Below the pieces are notes generated by a model, which saw only the letters and a program-made list of their open reading frames with translations, did no database searches and was not told where the DNA came from. From assembly GCA_002403175.1 (NCBI GenBank), contig DHHG01000279.1, positions 1-14,351 of the forward strand: 14,351 nucleotides of DNA. The letters are read 5' to 3'. Positions 1 to 7,214 of the stretch are shown here, piece after piece. How positions within the stretch are numbered: position 1 is the first letter of the stretch; every line of letters starts with the position of its first letter. The stretch is from Syntrophaceae bacterium UBA4778. GTDB taxonomy: Bacteria; Desulfobacterota; Syntrophia; Syntrophales; UBA4778. A program made the translations under genes and the position numbers.

Positions 1-134
1 ATGATGACAAGCTGACAACCAAGAGCCGCGGGGAGGGTGCTTACCGTAAAATCATTATTCTGCCGGCCAGGAAACCGGGCCAGCAACGGCAAAAGCGAGC
101 CCGAACGCAACAAGGGGAACGAGCGATTTCGTAA
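1..134 (+). CDS. jag: Jag / SpoIIIJ-associated RNA-binding protein, C-terminal end (partial)
   Basis: The window opens inside a gene: reading codons from position 3 gives 43 residues ending in TAA at 132-134. The segment DDKLTTKSRGEGAYRKIIIL matches the end of the R3H nucleic-acid-binding domain of Jag (KhpB/EloR), including the typical S-x-G-E-G-x-x-R-K-I/V-I-I pattern. Jag is a cytoplasmic KH/R3H RNA-binding protein usually encoded after yidC and before mnmE, and mnmE follows here. After the domain there is a basic, Gln/Arg-rich tail of about 20 residues, which looks low-complexity. The start and KH domain lie outside the window. The identification rests on a short piece plus gene order, so it is good but not certain. 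Confidence 0.75.
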   Translation, partial: DDKLTTKSRGEGAYRKIIILPARKPGQQRQKRARTQQGERAIS

Positions 135-152
135 TTTCCTGAAAAATATCTA

Positions 153-180
153 AAAGGGGCGAGTTAACTCGCCCTTTTTT
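153..180 (+). terminator. Rho-independent terminator after jag
   Basis: A perfect 7-bp stem (GGGCGAG at 157-163 with CTCGCCC at 168-174) closes a TTAA loop and is followed directly by six T (175-180). A-rich bases before the stem can pair with part of the T run. It lies 18 bases after the jag stop and should separate jag transcription from mnmE. Confidence 0.9.
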
Positions 181-231
181 AATTTGAAGAGTCATTATTC
201 CTCGACCCAAGGAAAACGGAAAATATATTCG

Positions 232-1614
232 GTGTTAGATCAGATCGATACCATAGCAGCCATTTCAACACCGCCGGGTATCGGCGGGATAGGAATTATT
301 CGGGTGAGCGGCCCGTTGGTGGAGGATATTGCTCGCAATCTCTTCCATCCCAGAAAGCCCGTTGAAATTTTTGAATCGAGGCGGCTCTATCATGGCGATA
401 TTGTCTCTATCGAAAATAAAAAAGTGATCGATGAAGTATTGGTTGTGCTTATGCGCAAGCCGAACTCGTACACCGGTGAAGACATTCTGGAGATTCATTG
501 CCATGGCGGTCCTGTTATTTTGCAGGCCATCCTTGGTGAAATATTGAAAGCAGGGGCCGGACTTGCCCGACCGGGAGAATTTACGGAACGTGCGTTTCTC
601 AATGGCCGATTGGATCTGGTGCAAGCCGAGGCCGTGATGGATATGATCTCGGCTAGAACGGATCAGGCTCTGGATCAGGCCGTTTCTTTACTGAAGGGCC
701 GACTTTCGGATCAGATGCGTGAACTGCGCTCAGCCGCACTGGATCTTCTGGCCGGTTGGGAAGTCCTGATCGATTTTCCAGATGAAGAAGATGCGGAGGT
801 CGAAAACTCCGATACTGTCCCCAGAATCGATAAGATCATTTATGATATTAATAGCTTACTTTTAACTTATAGAGAGGGGAAGCTTCTCAGGGATGGAGTG
901 AGCACGGTGATAACCGGAAGGACCAATGTTGGAAAATCGAGTCTTCTGAACCGTATTCTGGAAGAAGAGCGGGCTATTGTAACGGCAATTCCCGGTACGA
1001 CCAGGGATTTTCTTTCCGAAAGCATCAATATAAATGGGATCCCGATGACGTTAACCGATACAGCCGGAATCAGGGAATCGGAAGATGCAATCGAACGCAT
1101 CGGCATAAAAAAGGTCTGGGAAAAGCTGGAATCAGCTGATGCCGTAATTTTTGTTGTCGATGGAAGTGCGCCCCTTACGGATGAGGATCGGTCCGTAATG
1201 GAGAAGATCCGCGGGAAAAGCATTATTGTTGCGGTGAACAAGAAGGATTTGCCGCAAATTATATCGCGGGGTGAAATAGAGGATATTTTGCCCGGTGTCG
1301 AGCTGGTAAGTATCTCGGCAAAATACGGGGACGGAATCGATAAACTCAGGGAAAAATTGTACAGCCTGGCAGCGGGGAAAGAGGAGATAAACCGGAATAA
1401 AACCGTGATTTCCAATATCCGGCATAAGGATGCCCTGGAGAAAGCCCGGGAAAAACTTCTTCAAGCCAGGCAAAATATGATTAAAAAATTTTCAGCCGAT
1501 GTTGTTGCTTGTGATCTCCGGGAAGCACTGGGATTTCTTGGAGAAATTGTAGGTGAGACGACGAGTGAGCACGTACTGGAACGGATATTCTCCAACTTCT
1601 GTATCGGTAAATAG
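232..1614 (+). CDS. mnmE: tRNA uridine-5-carboxymethylaminomethyl(34) synthesis GTPase MnmE
   Basis: MnmE (TrmE) is a cytoplasmic GTPase that, with MnmG, modifies the wobble uridine of certain tRNAs. The N-terminal folate-binding domain begins DTIAAISTPPGIGGIGIIRV. A TrmE-type G domain is inserted in the helical domain: P-loop GRTNVGKS at about residues 229-236, then DTAG and NKKD. The protein ends in the diagnostic CIGK, whose Cys (residue 457) is conserved. I chose the GTG at 232, giving 460 residues, because the conserved sequence starts there and E. coli MnmE has 454. The frame is open back to a TTG at 184, but that start would sit against the terminator T run with no ribosome site and add an unconserved tail. 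No strong Shine-Dalgarno precedes 232 either. mnmG is not in the window. Confidence 0.95.
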   Translation: MLDQIDTIAAISTPPGIGGIGIIRVSGPLVEDIARNLFHPRKPVEIFESRRLYHGDIVSIENKKVIDEVLVVLMRKPNSYTGEDILEIHCHGGPVILQAILGEILKAGAGLARPGEFTERAFLNGRLDLVQAEAVMDMISARTDQALDQAVSLLKGRLSDQMRELRSAALDLLAGWEVLIDFPDEEDAEVENSDTVPRIDKIIYDINSLLLTYREGKLLRDGVSTVITGRTNVGKSSLLNRILEEERAIVTAIPGTTRDFLSESININGIPMTLTDTAGIRESEDAIERIGIKKVWEKLESADAVIFVVDGSAPLTDEDRSVMEKIRGKSIIVAVNKKDLPQIISRGEIEDILPGVELVSISAKYGDGIDKLREKLYSLAAGKEEINRNKTVISNIRHKDALEKAREKLLQARQNMIKKFSADVVACDLREALGFLGEIVGETTSEHVLERIFSNFCIGK

Positions 1615-1615
1615 C

Positions 1616-1643
1616 AGTAACAAGTGACAAGTAACCAGTAAAG
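1616..1643 (+). repeat. Degenerate heptamer tandem repeat
   Basis: Four consecutive 7-base units, AGTAACA, AGTGACA, AGTAACC and AGTAAAG, start one base after the mnmE stop codon. The array is short and imperfect, and no function can be read from it. Confidence 0.5.
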
Positions 1644-1656
1644 AGGGGCGGGAACG

Positions 1657-1700
1657 CGGCTATCTGACTTATTCGGTTAGCCGAAGATGCTTCATTTTTT
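1657..1700 (+). terminator. Possible terminator after mnmE
   Basis: CGGCTA (1657-1662) pairs with TAGCCG (1678-1683). The stem continues inward as CTGA (1664-1667) with TCGG (1673-1676), giving about ten pairs with one T-T mismatch, one G-T pair and a 5-nt loop. A run of six T follows at 1695-1700, about 11 bases after the stem, with a tiny GAAG/CTTC hairpin between. The T run is farther from the stem than in a classic terminator, so confidence is moderate. Confidence 0.4.
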
Positions 1701-1762
1701 ATGTTGCTTATGCCCATAATCTATGTTAATTCGCTCCATCTTTTGGAAAGTATAGAAAATAA

Positions 1763-2593
1763 ATGGAAACTGAAGAACTGAATCGCTTAAACCATACTGC
1801 CCGGCAGATGAGGATACAAATCCTCCGGATGCTCCACTGCGCCAAGTCGGGACACACAGGCGGATCGCTTTCCGCAACCGATATCATTACTGCCCTTTAT
1901 TTCCGTATTCTTCGGCACCGTCCCGACGATCCGTCCTGGCCCGAAAGGGACCGATTTGTCCTTTCTAAAGGGCATGCCGCGCCGGCATTATATGCCGCCC
2001 TGGCGATGACCGGTTATTTCGACCCGAAAGAACTGATGACGTTGCGACGCCTGAATAGCTGTTTGCAAGGTCATCCCGATATGCTCAAAACGAAAGGGGT
2101 CAATGCCTCTTCGGGATCTTTGGGACAGGGACTTTCTATCGCCAACGGCATGGCAATGGGTATGCGGTTGGACGGGATTGATTCGAACGTTTACGTTTTG
2201 CTCGGAGATGGTGAATTGCAGGAAGGGCAGGTATGGGAGGCGGCAATGAGCGCTGCCCACTATCGCCTCGGAAAAGTTATGGCCATTGTCGATAACAACG
2301 GTCTGCAAATCGACGGAGCCGTTCAGGACATCATGGGCATCGAACCCCTTCCCGAAAAATGGAGCGCATTCGGATGGGATGTTCAGGTCATCGATGGGCA
2401 TGATATATCTCAGATTATTTCGGCGCTGCAATATGCGAGATCGAAACAGCTGGTTGATAAACCTTCAGTGGTGATTGCGAAAACTGTCAAAGGAAAAGGC
2501 GTTTCCATTTTCGAGAACAAAGTGAAATATCACGGTACGCCCCCCAACGATGAGGAACTCGCTCAAGCCCTGAAAGAACTTGGAGAAGCATAA
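1763..2593 (+). CDS. Transketolase, N-terminal (thiamine diphosphate-binding) subunit
   Basis: This 276-residue protein is the N-terminal half of a split transketolase, which moves two-carbon ketol units between sugar phosphates in the non-oxidative pentose phosphate pathway. Visible landmarks are GHTGGSLSATDI, the DRFVLSKGHAAPALYAAL block, GSLGQGLSIANGMA, and the thiamine-diphosphate/Mg motif GDG (residues 148-150) ending in NN (178-179). The length matches stand-alone N-terminal subunits, and the partner half follows without a gap. The ATG at 1763 has a weak GGAAAG about 12 bases upstream. Related families (DXP synthase, dihydroxyacetone synthase) share these motifs, so the exact sugar substrate is not proven, but the split arrangement is typical of tktA/tktB-like subunit pairs. 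Confidence 0.9.
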   Translation: METEELNRLNHTARQMRIQILRMLHCAKSGHTGGSLSATDIITALYFRILRHRPDDPSWPERDRFVLSKGHAAPALYAALAMTGYFDPKELMTLRRLNSCLQGHPDMLKTKGVNASSGSLGQGLSIANGMAMGMRLDGIDSNVYVLLGDGELQEGQVWEAAMSAAHYRLGKVMAIVDNNGLQIDGAVQDIMGIEPLPEKWSAFGWDVQVIDGHDISQIISALQYARSKQLVDKPSVVIAKTVKGKGVSIFENKVKYHGTPPNDEELAQALKELGEA

Positions 2594-3529
2594 GTGGAAG
2601 TTTTAGGAATCAGAGAAACATACGGCGAAGTCTTACTCGAGCTGGGCCGTTCCGATAACCGAATCGTCGCCCTCGATGCCGATCTATCGGGATCGACTAT
2701 GACCAAGCTCTTTGCCAAAGAGTTTCCTGATCGATTCTTCAATATGGGAGTTTCCGAGCAGGATATGATCGGAACCGCAGCGGGTCTGGCGCTTTCCGGG
2801 AAGATTCCGTTTGTCAGCTCGTTTGCCATTTTTGCCACCGGGCGAGTTTGGGAACAGATCCGGCAAGCCGTTGCCTATCCTAAGCTGAATGTTAAGATCG
2901 TTGCGAGCCATGGCGGGATCTGTGTCGGCGAGGACGGAGCCTCTCACCAGTCACTGGAAGATGTGAGCCTGATGCGGGTAATCCCTCATATGACGGTAAT
3001 TGTTCCTGCGGACGGCATCGAATTAAGAAGCATTATCAAAACAGCCCTCGATACTCCCGGTCCCTTCTATATCCGGTCATCGCGGATGAAATTTCCTGTT
3101 GTCTACCCGAATGGGACCTCTTTTCGGATCGGTCGGGGAGATATCCTTCGCGAAGGAACAGATGTGACCGTTATTGCAATCGGTCTCATGGTTTCCGAAG
3201 CGCTCAAGGCAGCCGACCTTTTGAAAGAGGAAGGGATATCCGCCCGAGTTGTCAATATGTCGAGCATCAAACCTATCGATGTAGATCTGATCGTGGACAG
3301 TGCCCGAAAAACAGGGGCGATTGTAACGGCCGAGGAACATTCGACGGTAGGAGCCTTGGGTGGCGCCGTTTGTGAAGTATTGGCCGAAAATCATCCGGTC
3401 CCCGTACGTATGCTGGGGGTCAGAGATCGCTTCGGCACATCCGGAACAGGCGCTGAGTTGCTTGCACACTATGGTCTCAATGCAGCCAACATCGTAATGC
3501 TCGCAAAAGATCTCCTTTCCAAAAAATAG
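2594..3529 (+). CDS. Transketolase, C-terminal (pyrimidine-binding and C-terminal domain) subunit
   Basis: This 311-residue protein supplies the other half of transketolase. The pyrimidine-binding domain fills about residues 1-165 and includes FFNMGVSEQDMIGTAAGLA, whose Glu (residue 55) is the conserved glutamate that activates the thiamine cofactor. It also has the SHGGICVGEDGASHQSLED block. The transketolase C-terminal domain follows (about 185-305), with the EEHSTVGALGGAV segment. The start is a GTG at 2594, immediately after the TAA of the N-terminal subunit, with GGAG about 8 bases upstream inside the previous gene. Translation is therefore probably coupled, which suits an equimolar complex. 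DXP synthase is excluded because the chain is split and too short. Confidence 0.9.
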   Translation: MEVLGIRETYGEVLLELGRSDNRIVALDADLSGSTMTKLFAKEFPDRFFNMGVSEQDMIGTAAGLALSGKIPFVSSFAIFATGRVWEQIRQAVAYPKLNVKIVASHGGICVGEDGASHQSLEDVSLMRVIPHMTVIVPADGIELRSIIKTALDTPGPFYIRSSRMKFPVVYPNGTSFRIGRGDILREGTDVTVIAIGLMVSEALKAADLLKEEGISARVVNMSSIKPIDVDLIVDSARKTGAIVTAEEHSTVGALGGAVCEVLAENHPVPVRMLGVRDRFGTSGTGAELLAHYGLNAANIVMLAKDLLSKK

Positions 3530-3540
3530 AGTTCGTTTTT

Positions 3541-3560
3541 CAGGGAGCAGTGGCTCCCTG
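3541..3560 (+). terminator. Strong hairpin after the transketolase genes (possible terminator)
   Basis: CAGGGAGC (3541-3548) and GCTCCCTG (3553-3560) form a perfect 8-bp stem around an AGTG loop, 12 bases after the stop codon. There is no T run downstream, and the only nearby T tract lies before the stem (3536-3540). It may be a factor-dependent terminator, an mRNA-end stabiliser or an operator next to the following promoter. Confidence 0.4.
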
Positions 3561-3570
3561 ACCTGCTGTC

Positions 3571-3598
3571 TTGACTTGCCCCGTATAATTGATATGAT
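3571..3598 (+). promoter_or_regulatory. Putative sigma70-type promoter for the two-component genes
   Basis: TTGACT (3571-3576) and TATGAT (3593-3598) are separated by 16 bases, close to the TTGACA / TATAAT consensus. A perfect TATAAT also lies at 3584-3589 but has no good -35 at the right distance. The site is about 50 bases before the kinase ATG and after the hairpin that may end the transketolase transcript. Confidence 0.55.
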
Positions 3599-3645
3599 CC
3601 CCCCAACACTGACAAATTTTTTAATCACTTTGTAAATCCAATACT

Positions 3646-5169
3646 ATGGAAACATTTACACTCGCCATTATCAGCATTACAATCGCGGTCTCCCTCTGGG
3701 TCAGAAGAAAGAAGAGCCCCCTTTTTATCTGGTACTCAGCGCTTTGTCTGTCTCTTTTTTTATTGGAGACGGGGCTTTTTTTTATGGGAATTTTTCCTTC
3801 TCTGTTCTGGACGGCTGTTCATTATTTAGGGGCTTTGGCCATTCCTCCTTTCAGCGTGGCTTTCAACAGGTACTTTCTCAATAATCGCCCGTTTTTATCC
3901 AAAAAGGCGATCGCCCTGACATGGATAGGCAGCGGGATTATCCTGTTTGCGTTTATTACTCCGTTTTCGCAGATAATCCCTCATCTGGATATCATTCCTT
4001 ATTTTTATATAGGCATTATTATTTTTTATTGCTGTGGCGTTCTTATTTATTCAAAAAATTACAAAATACCGCATACGGATCGAATGAGAACGCGCTATAT
4101 GCTGATCGCCTGTATCATTACAGCCGTGCTCAGCCTTTCGGATCTCTTGTCTTACTTCGGATTTGCGTTGCCTCATCTTTCGGCGATGGCTGTTTCGGCC
4201 CTGCTCTATTTTATCCTGATCGTGATAACCTATCCGGAATTGCCCGAATTCTATGAAATTATGGCAAAGGCGCTCCTTATCTTCATTATCGTGCTTTTCA
4301 CAGCCATTTTGTTTGTGATTATTATTGGATTGTTCTGGAGGGGGCCATTGCCGCCGTTGAATACCATCCTGCTGGCGTCTTTAATCATCGTGATCGCGAA
4401 TGAGCCTTTCAAAATGGTCTTGAAACAATTAGTTAATTATTTTTTCCCCGAAAGCAGAGGAGTATTTGCTTCCCTTTATGCATTTGACAAAGAGCTGGAG
4501 AGGGAAAAATCGATGTTGCTTTCCGAGATGGCCACCGGCTTGGCTCACGAAATTAGAAATCCTCTCGGTTCTATCAAAGGGGCAGCTCAATATCTGAGCA
4601 GCGACGCGAATGCTGAAAATCAGAAATTGCTTAACATCATCATAGAAGAAGTTGATCGCCTGAACGGATCCGTGTCGCAGTTTCTCAATTATGCCAAACC
4701 CTATACGTTGAATAAGCAACCGCAATCAATCGAACCGCTCGTGCATAAAGCCATATCCATCATCAAAGCCGATAATATTTCAGAAAATATCAAGATTGAA
4801 ACCGAATTGAACACGGGTTTACCGTTGGTGGACATTGATGCCGAGCAAATGATGCAGGTGATTCTGAACATTGCAATTAACGCAGTCCAGGCCATGCCGG
4901 ATGGAGGCATTTTAACATTTCGAACAGCCAAGGTCGAGAACGACGAAGGAACATCCGTCGCACTTTCTATCCGCGATACCGGACAGGGAATCCGGATGGA
5001 AGATTTGAAAAAAATCTTCAAACCCTTTTTCACGACCAAAAAGCGGGGGGTCGGCCTGGGTCTCGCACATTGTCTGCGGATCGTGAAAAAGCATGGAGGA
5101 CGTATCCGGGTCAAGTCGATTCCGGGGCGGGGAAGCGTTTTTTATATTCGATTGACTGCTGTTGAGTAG
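3646..5169 (+). CDS. Membrane sensor histidine kinase (NtrB-like transmitter)
   Basis: This 507-residue kinase has an N-terminal half (about residues 1-255) made of some eight or nine hydrophobic segments with short loops. It is probably an integral-membrane sensor module rather than a periplasmic sensor domain. A linker leads to the HisKA domain with SEMATGLAHEIRNPLGSIKG, where His301 is the predicted phosphorylated residue. The catalytic ATP-binding domain follows, with the N box around Asn412 (ILNIAINAVQAMPDGG), DTGQGI, FKPFFTTKKRGVGLGL and a final KHGG segment. The transmitter resembles kinases that pair with NtrC-type regulators, and such a regulator is the next gene. The signal sensed cannot be told from the sequence. 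Start ATG at 3646 lacks an obvious strong ribosome site. Confidence 0.9.
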   Translation: METFTLAIISITIAVSLWVRRKKSPLFIWYSALCLSLFLLETGLFFMGIFPSLFWTAVHYLGALAIPPFSVAFNRYFLNNRPFLSKKAIALTWIGSGIILFAFITPFSQIIPHLDIIPYFYIGIIIFYCCGVLIYSKNYKIPHTDRMRTRYMLIACIITAVLSLSDLLSYFGFALPHLSAMAVSALLYFILIVITYPELPEFYEIMAKALLIFIIVLFTAILFVIIIGLFWRGPLPPLNTILLASLIIVIANEPFKMVLKQLVNYFFPESRGVFASLYAFDKELEREKSMLLSEMATGLAHEIRNPLGSIKGAAQYLSSDANAENQKLLNIIIEEVDRLNGSVSQFLNYAKPYTLNKQPQSIEPLVHKAISIIKADNISENIKIETELNTGLPLVDIDAEQMMQVILNIAINAVQAMPDGGILTFRTAKVENDEGTSVALSIRDTGQGIRMEDLKKIFKPFFTTKKRGVGLGLAHCLRIVKKHGGRIRVKSIPGRGSVFYIRLTAVE

Positions 5170-5225
5170 AGAAGAGTGAAAAATTAAAATATCTACATGG
5201 TTAGGGTAGTTTTTCTTGAATAGAA

Positions 5226-5254
5226 TTGACAGATGCAGCAATAAATAATACAAA
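5226..5254 (+). promoter_or_regulatory. Weak candidate promoter before the response regulator
   Basis: The 123-bp gap between kinase and regulator contains a perfect -35 hexamer TTGACA (5226-5231), followed 17 bases later by TACAAA (5249-5254), a 4-of-6 match to the -10 consensus. The region is AT-rich, so this may be chance. Confidence 0.3.
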
Positions 5255-5292
5255 TACAGGTTGTAAAAACAGTTGATTTCAAACGGTTTGTA

Positions 5293-6660
5293 ATGAAAAA
5301 GATTTTAATCGTCGATGATGAATTCAATATGCGCCTCGTCCTGGAGGCGATGCTCAAAAAGGAAGGATACAACGTTGCGTCTGCCTCGGACGGAGCAGAG
5401 GCGCTGAAGATCATCAGAGAGGATGAAATCAGTGTTGTGGTAACCGACCTCAAGATGCCAAAAATAGACGGCATGGAACTCCTTCGCCGGATCAGGGAGA
5501 ATGATCCTTCCATCCCCGTTATTATTATCACGGCCCATGGAACGGTAAGCAATGCGGTTGATGCTCTTAAACAGGGGGCATTTGATTACATCACGAAGCC
5601 TTTCGAACAGGACGATTTAAAAAATGTGATCAGCAAAGCTGTTAAAACAAGGGATCTTGACGAAAAAGAAATCACGTCGGGAGTCCAGGATATAGATTGG
5701 TATGGAATTGTGGGCGAAAGCGAACAGATGGTCAAAGTTCGTGAATCAATCCAAACGGTTGCTCCTACCCAGACCACGGTCCTGATCACGGGGGAGACGG
5801 GTACGGGGAAAGAATTGATTGCCCAGGCCGTCCACAAAAACAGCCGACGCAAAGACAATCCCTTTATCAAGATTAATTGCGCCGCGATTCCGGAAAATCT
5901 TTTGGAAAGCGAGCTTTTCGGATATGAAAAGGGCGCTTTTACGGGAGCCGTCTATAAAAAACCGGGGCGATTTGAACTGGCTCATAAAGGAACTCTCTTT
6001 CTGGATGAAATCGGAGAGATACCCAAGGCCATGCAGGTAAAGCTCCTTCAGGTTATTCAAGACCAGGAGTTTGAAAGGGTTGGCGGCCTGAGGACGATCA
6101 AGGTTGATGTCAGACTGGTGGCCGCTACCAACCGTAATCTCTTGCAGGAGGTTAAGGAAGGGCAATTCCGGGAAGATCTCTATTACCGCCTGAATGTCTT
6201 TCCGATCCAGATTCCGCCTTTGCGGGAAAGAACGGGGGATATTATGCCTCTCGTGGAACATTTTTTAGAAAAATTCAATCGCAAAAATGATTGTGCGGTG
6301 AATCAGATCGATCCTAAAGTTCAGGAACTCTTTTCCAGCTATAGCTGGCCGGGTAATGTACGGGAACTGGAAAACCTGATCGAGAGGCTGATCCTGATTG
6401 CTAAAAATAATACGATTACCATCGATGATATCCCTGATGAGATGAAATCGGCAACAGAATCACAGAGCGCCTTGCGCTATGACCTGAATGGAAAATCCTT
6501 TAAAGATGCCATTAAGGAGCAGACCGAAGAAGTTGAAAAGGGGATGATCATCAAAACCCTTGAGGAATGTGAAGGCAATGTGACCAGGGCGGCAAACCAA
6601 TTGGGCGTTAGCAGGAAGGGGTTGCAGCTCAAAATGATAAAGTACAATCTTAGGAAATAA
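5293..6660 (+). CDS. Sigma54-dependent (NtrC-family) response regulator
   Basis: This 455-residue protein is a full enhancer-binding activator. A receiver domain (about residues 3-115) has the acidic pair D8-D9, phospho-acceptor Asp52 (VVVTDLKMPKIDG) and a conserved Lys in YITKPF. The AAA+ sigma54-interaction domain (about 140-375) has Walker A GETGTGKE (167-174), the sigma54-contacting GAFTGA loop (214-219), a Walker B-type DEIGE from residue 238, and SWPGNVREL. A Fis-type helix-turn-helix ends the protein (about 427-455, with GNVTRAANQLGVSRKGLQLK). All functional residues are present, so it should be competent to activate sigma54 promoters when phosphorylated by the upstream kinase. Its targets are not evident in this window. 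Start ATG at 5293; no clear Shine-Dalgarno is seen. Confidence 0.95.
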   Translation: MKKILIVDDEFNMRLVLEAMLKKEGYNVASASDGAEALKIIREDEISVVVTDLKMPKIDGMELLRRIRENDPSIPVIIITAHGTVSNAVDALKQGAFDYITKPFEQDDLKNVISKAVKTRDLDEKEITSGVQDIDWYGIVGESEQMVKVRESIQTVAPTQTTVLITGETGTGKELIAQAVHKNSRRKDNPFIKINCAAIPENLLESELFGYEKGAFTGAVYKKPGRFELAHKGTLFLDEIGEIPKAMQVKLLQVIQDQEFERVGGLRTIKVDVRLVAATNRNLLQEVKEGQFREDLYYRLNVFPIQIPPLRERTGDIMPLVEHFLEKFNRKNDCAVNQIDPKVQELFSSYSWPGNVRELENLIERLILIAKNNTITIDDIPDEMKSATESQSALRYDLNGKSFKDAIKEQTEEVEKGMIIKTLEECEGNVTRAANQLGVSRKGLQLKMIKYNLRK

Positions 6661-6678
6661 AGGGACTGTTGATAAAGA

Positions 6679-6752
6679 GCCATCTGCGTTGTTGCGTAGC
6701 GCTCTCCGGTGCTCACGTATACATATACGCTGCGCTCCTCGGGCACCCCGGA
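6679..6752. repeat. Imperfect palindromic repeat-like element (family 1)
   Basis: This GC-rich stretch begins 18 bases after the regulator stop. CGTATA (6716-6721) pairs with TATACG (6724-6729) around a tiny loop. Outside it, GGTGC (6708-6712) can pair with GCACC (6743-6747), flanked by CCGG on both sides. The CATCTGCGTTGTTGCG and GCTCACGTA...TACGCTGCGCTCCTCGGG wording resembles an intergenic palindromic repeat I have seen in deltaproteobacterial genomes; that resemblance is from memory. Only one copy lies in the window, so repeat status is inferred. A cis-acting hairpin or terminator (without T run) is possible. Confidence 0.4.
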
Positions 6753-6812
6753 TAGTGATTAGGGGCAAGTGCGAGCCCTTGCTCACAGCCCATACGAGAG
6801 TCGATATTAGTT

Positions 6813-6842
6813 GTCATTGCGAGCGAAGCGAAGCAATCTCGG
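6813..6842 (+). repeat. Palindromic intergenic repeat, family 2, copy A
   Basis: This copy begins GTCATTGCGAGCGAAGCGAA and ends GCAATCTCGG; ATTGC near the start can pair with GCAAT near the end. Related copies lie at 7164-7190 (same strand) and 7215-7249 (opposite strand). It ends only 9 bases before the ATG of the GIY-YIG gene. Confidence 0.75.
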
Positions 6843-6851
6843 ACGTGTCAG

Positions 6852-7140
6852 ATGGAAAGACAATATTGTATTTACATTATGACAAATCCCAAAAACACCG
6901 TTCTTTACACAGGTGTCTCCAGCAATCTGAAAAAACGTATATTCGAGCATAAAGAAAAAAAGACAGTTGGGTTTTACAAAGAAGTATAATATTACAAAAC
7001 TGGTTTATTACGAAGTTTGTGATACGCCCCTCAATGCGATAGCAAGAGAAAAGAAAATTGAAGCAGGATCGAGGCAGAAAAAAAATGATCTTGTCAACTC
7101 GATAAATCCATTGTGGGAAGATTTATATCACAGGATTTAG
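6852..7140 (+). pseudogene. GIY-YIG endonuclease-like gene interrupted by a frameshift
   Basis: Translation from ATG 6852 gives MERQYCIYIMTN, then LYTGVSSNLKKRIFEHK: the IY...YxG core plus the conserved Arg of small (about 95-residue) GIY-YIG nuclease-domain proteins, often annotated as YhbQ/UvrC-like. This frame stops at TAA 6987-6989. The family sequence continues in the +1 frame as TKKYNITKLVYYEV, then AIAREKKIEAGSRQKKNDLV, to a TAG at 7138-7140. Ignoring one T of the TTTT run at 6972-6975 joins the frames exactly at the usual GFTKKYN motif and restores a 95-residue protein. The simplest readings are a recent inactivating insertion or a sequencing error; +1 recoding on UUU-U is possible but unsupported. 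No Shine-Dalgarno precedes the ATG, and repeat copies flank the gene. Its composition is AT-rich compared with purL downstream. Confidence 0.8.
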
Positions 7141-7163
7141 AATATTGAAAAAAGCCTTTGCCG

Positions 7164-7190
7164 GTCATTGCAGCAAAGCGAAGCAATCCC
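7164..7190 (+). repeat. Palindromic intergenic repeat, family 2, copy B
   Basis: The GTCATTGCAGC...AAGCGAAGCAATCCC sequence matches copy A (6813-6842) apart from a short deletion and a few substitutions. It lies 23 bases after the GIY-YIG stop and forms an inverted pair with copy C. Confidence 0.75.
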
Positions 7191-7214
7191 GGATTGAGAA
7201 ATACTGAATGGCTA

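Noticed and set aside
184..231. TTG at 184 as the mnmE start, adding 16 residues
   Set aside because: It sits right after the jag terminator T run, has no ribosome site, and adds residues not expected in MnmE. GTG 232 gives a family-length protein beginning at the conserved region.
3551..3567. Sigma54 -24/-12 promoter (TGG...TGC) before the kinase
   Set aside because: GG and GC are 11 bases apart instead of the required 10, and the GG lies inside the hairpin. A sigma70-type promoter nearby is a better match.
6689..6952. An 87-codon open frame through the repeats on the + strand
   Set aside because: It crosses both repeat families and reads the GIY-YIG region in the wrong frame. Its translation has no recognisable domain, whereas the GIY-YIG frames do.
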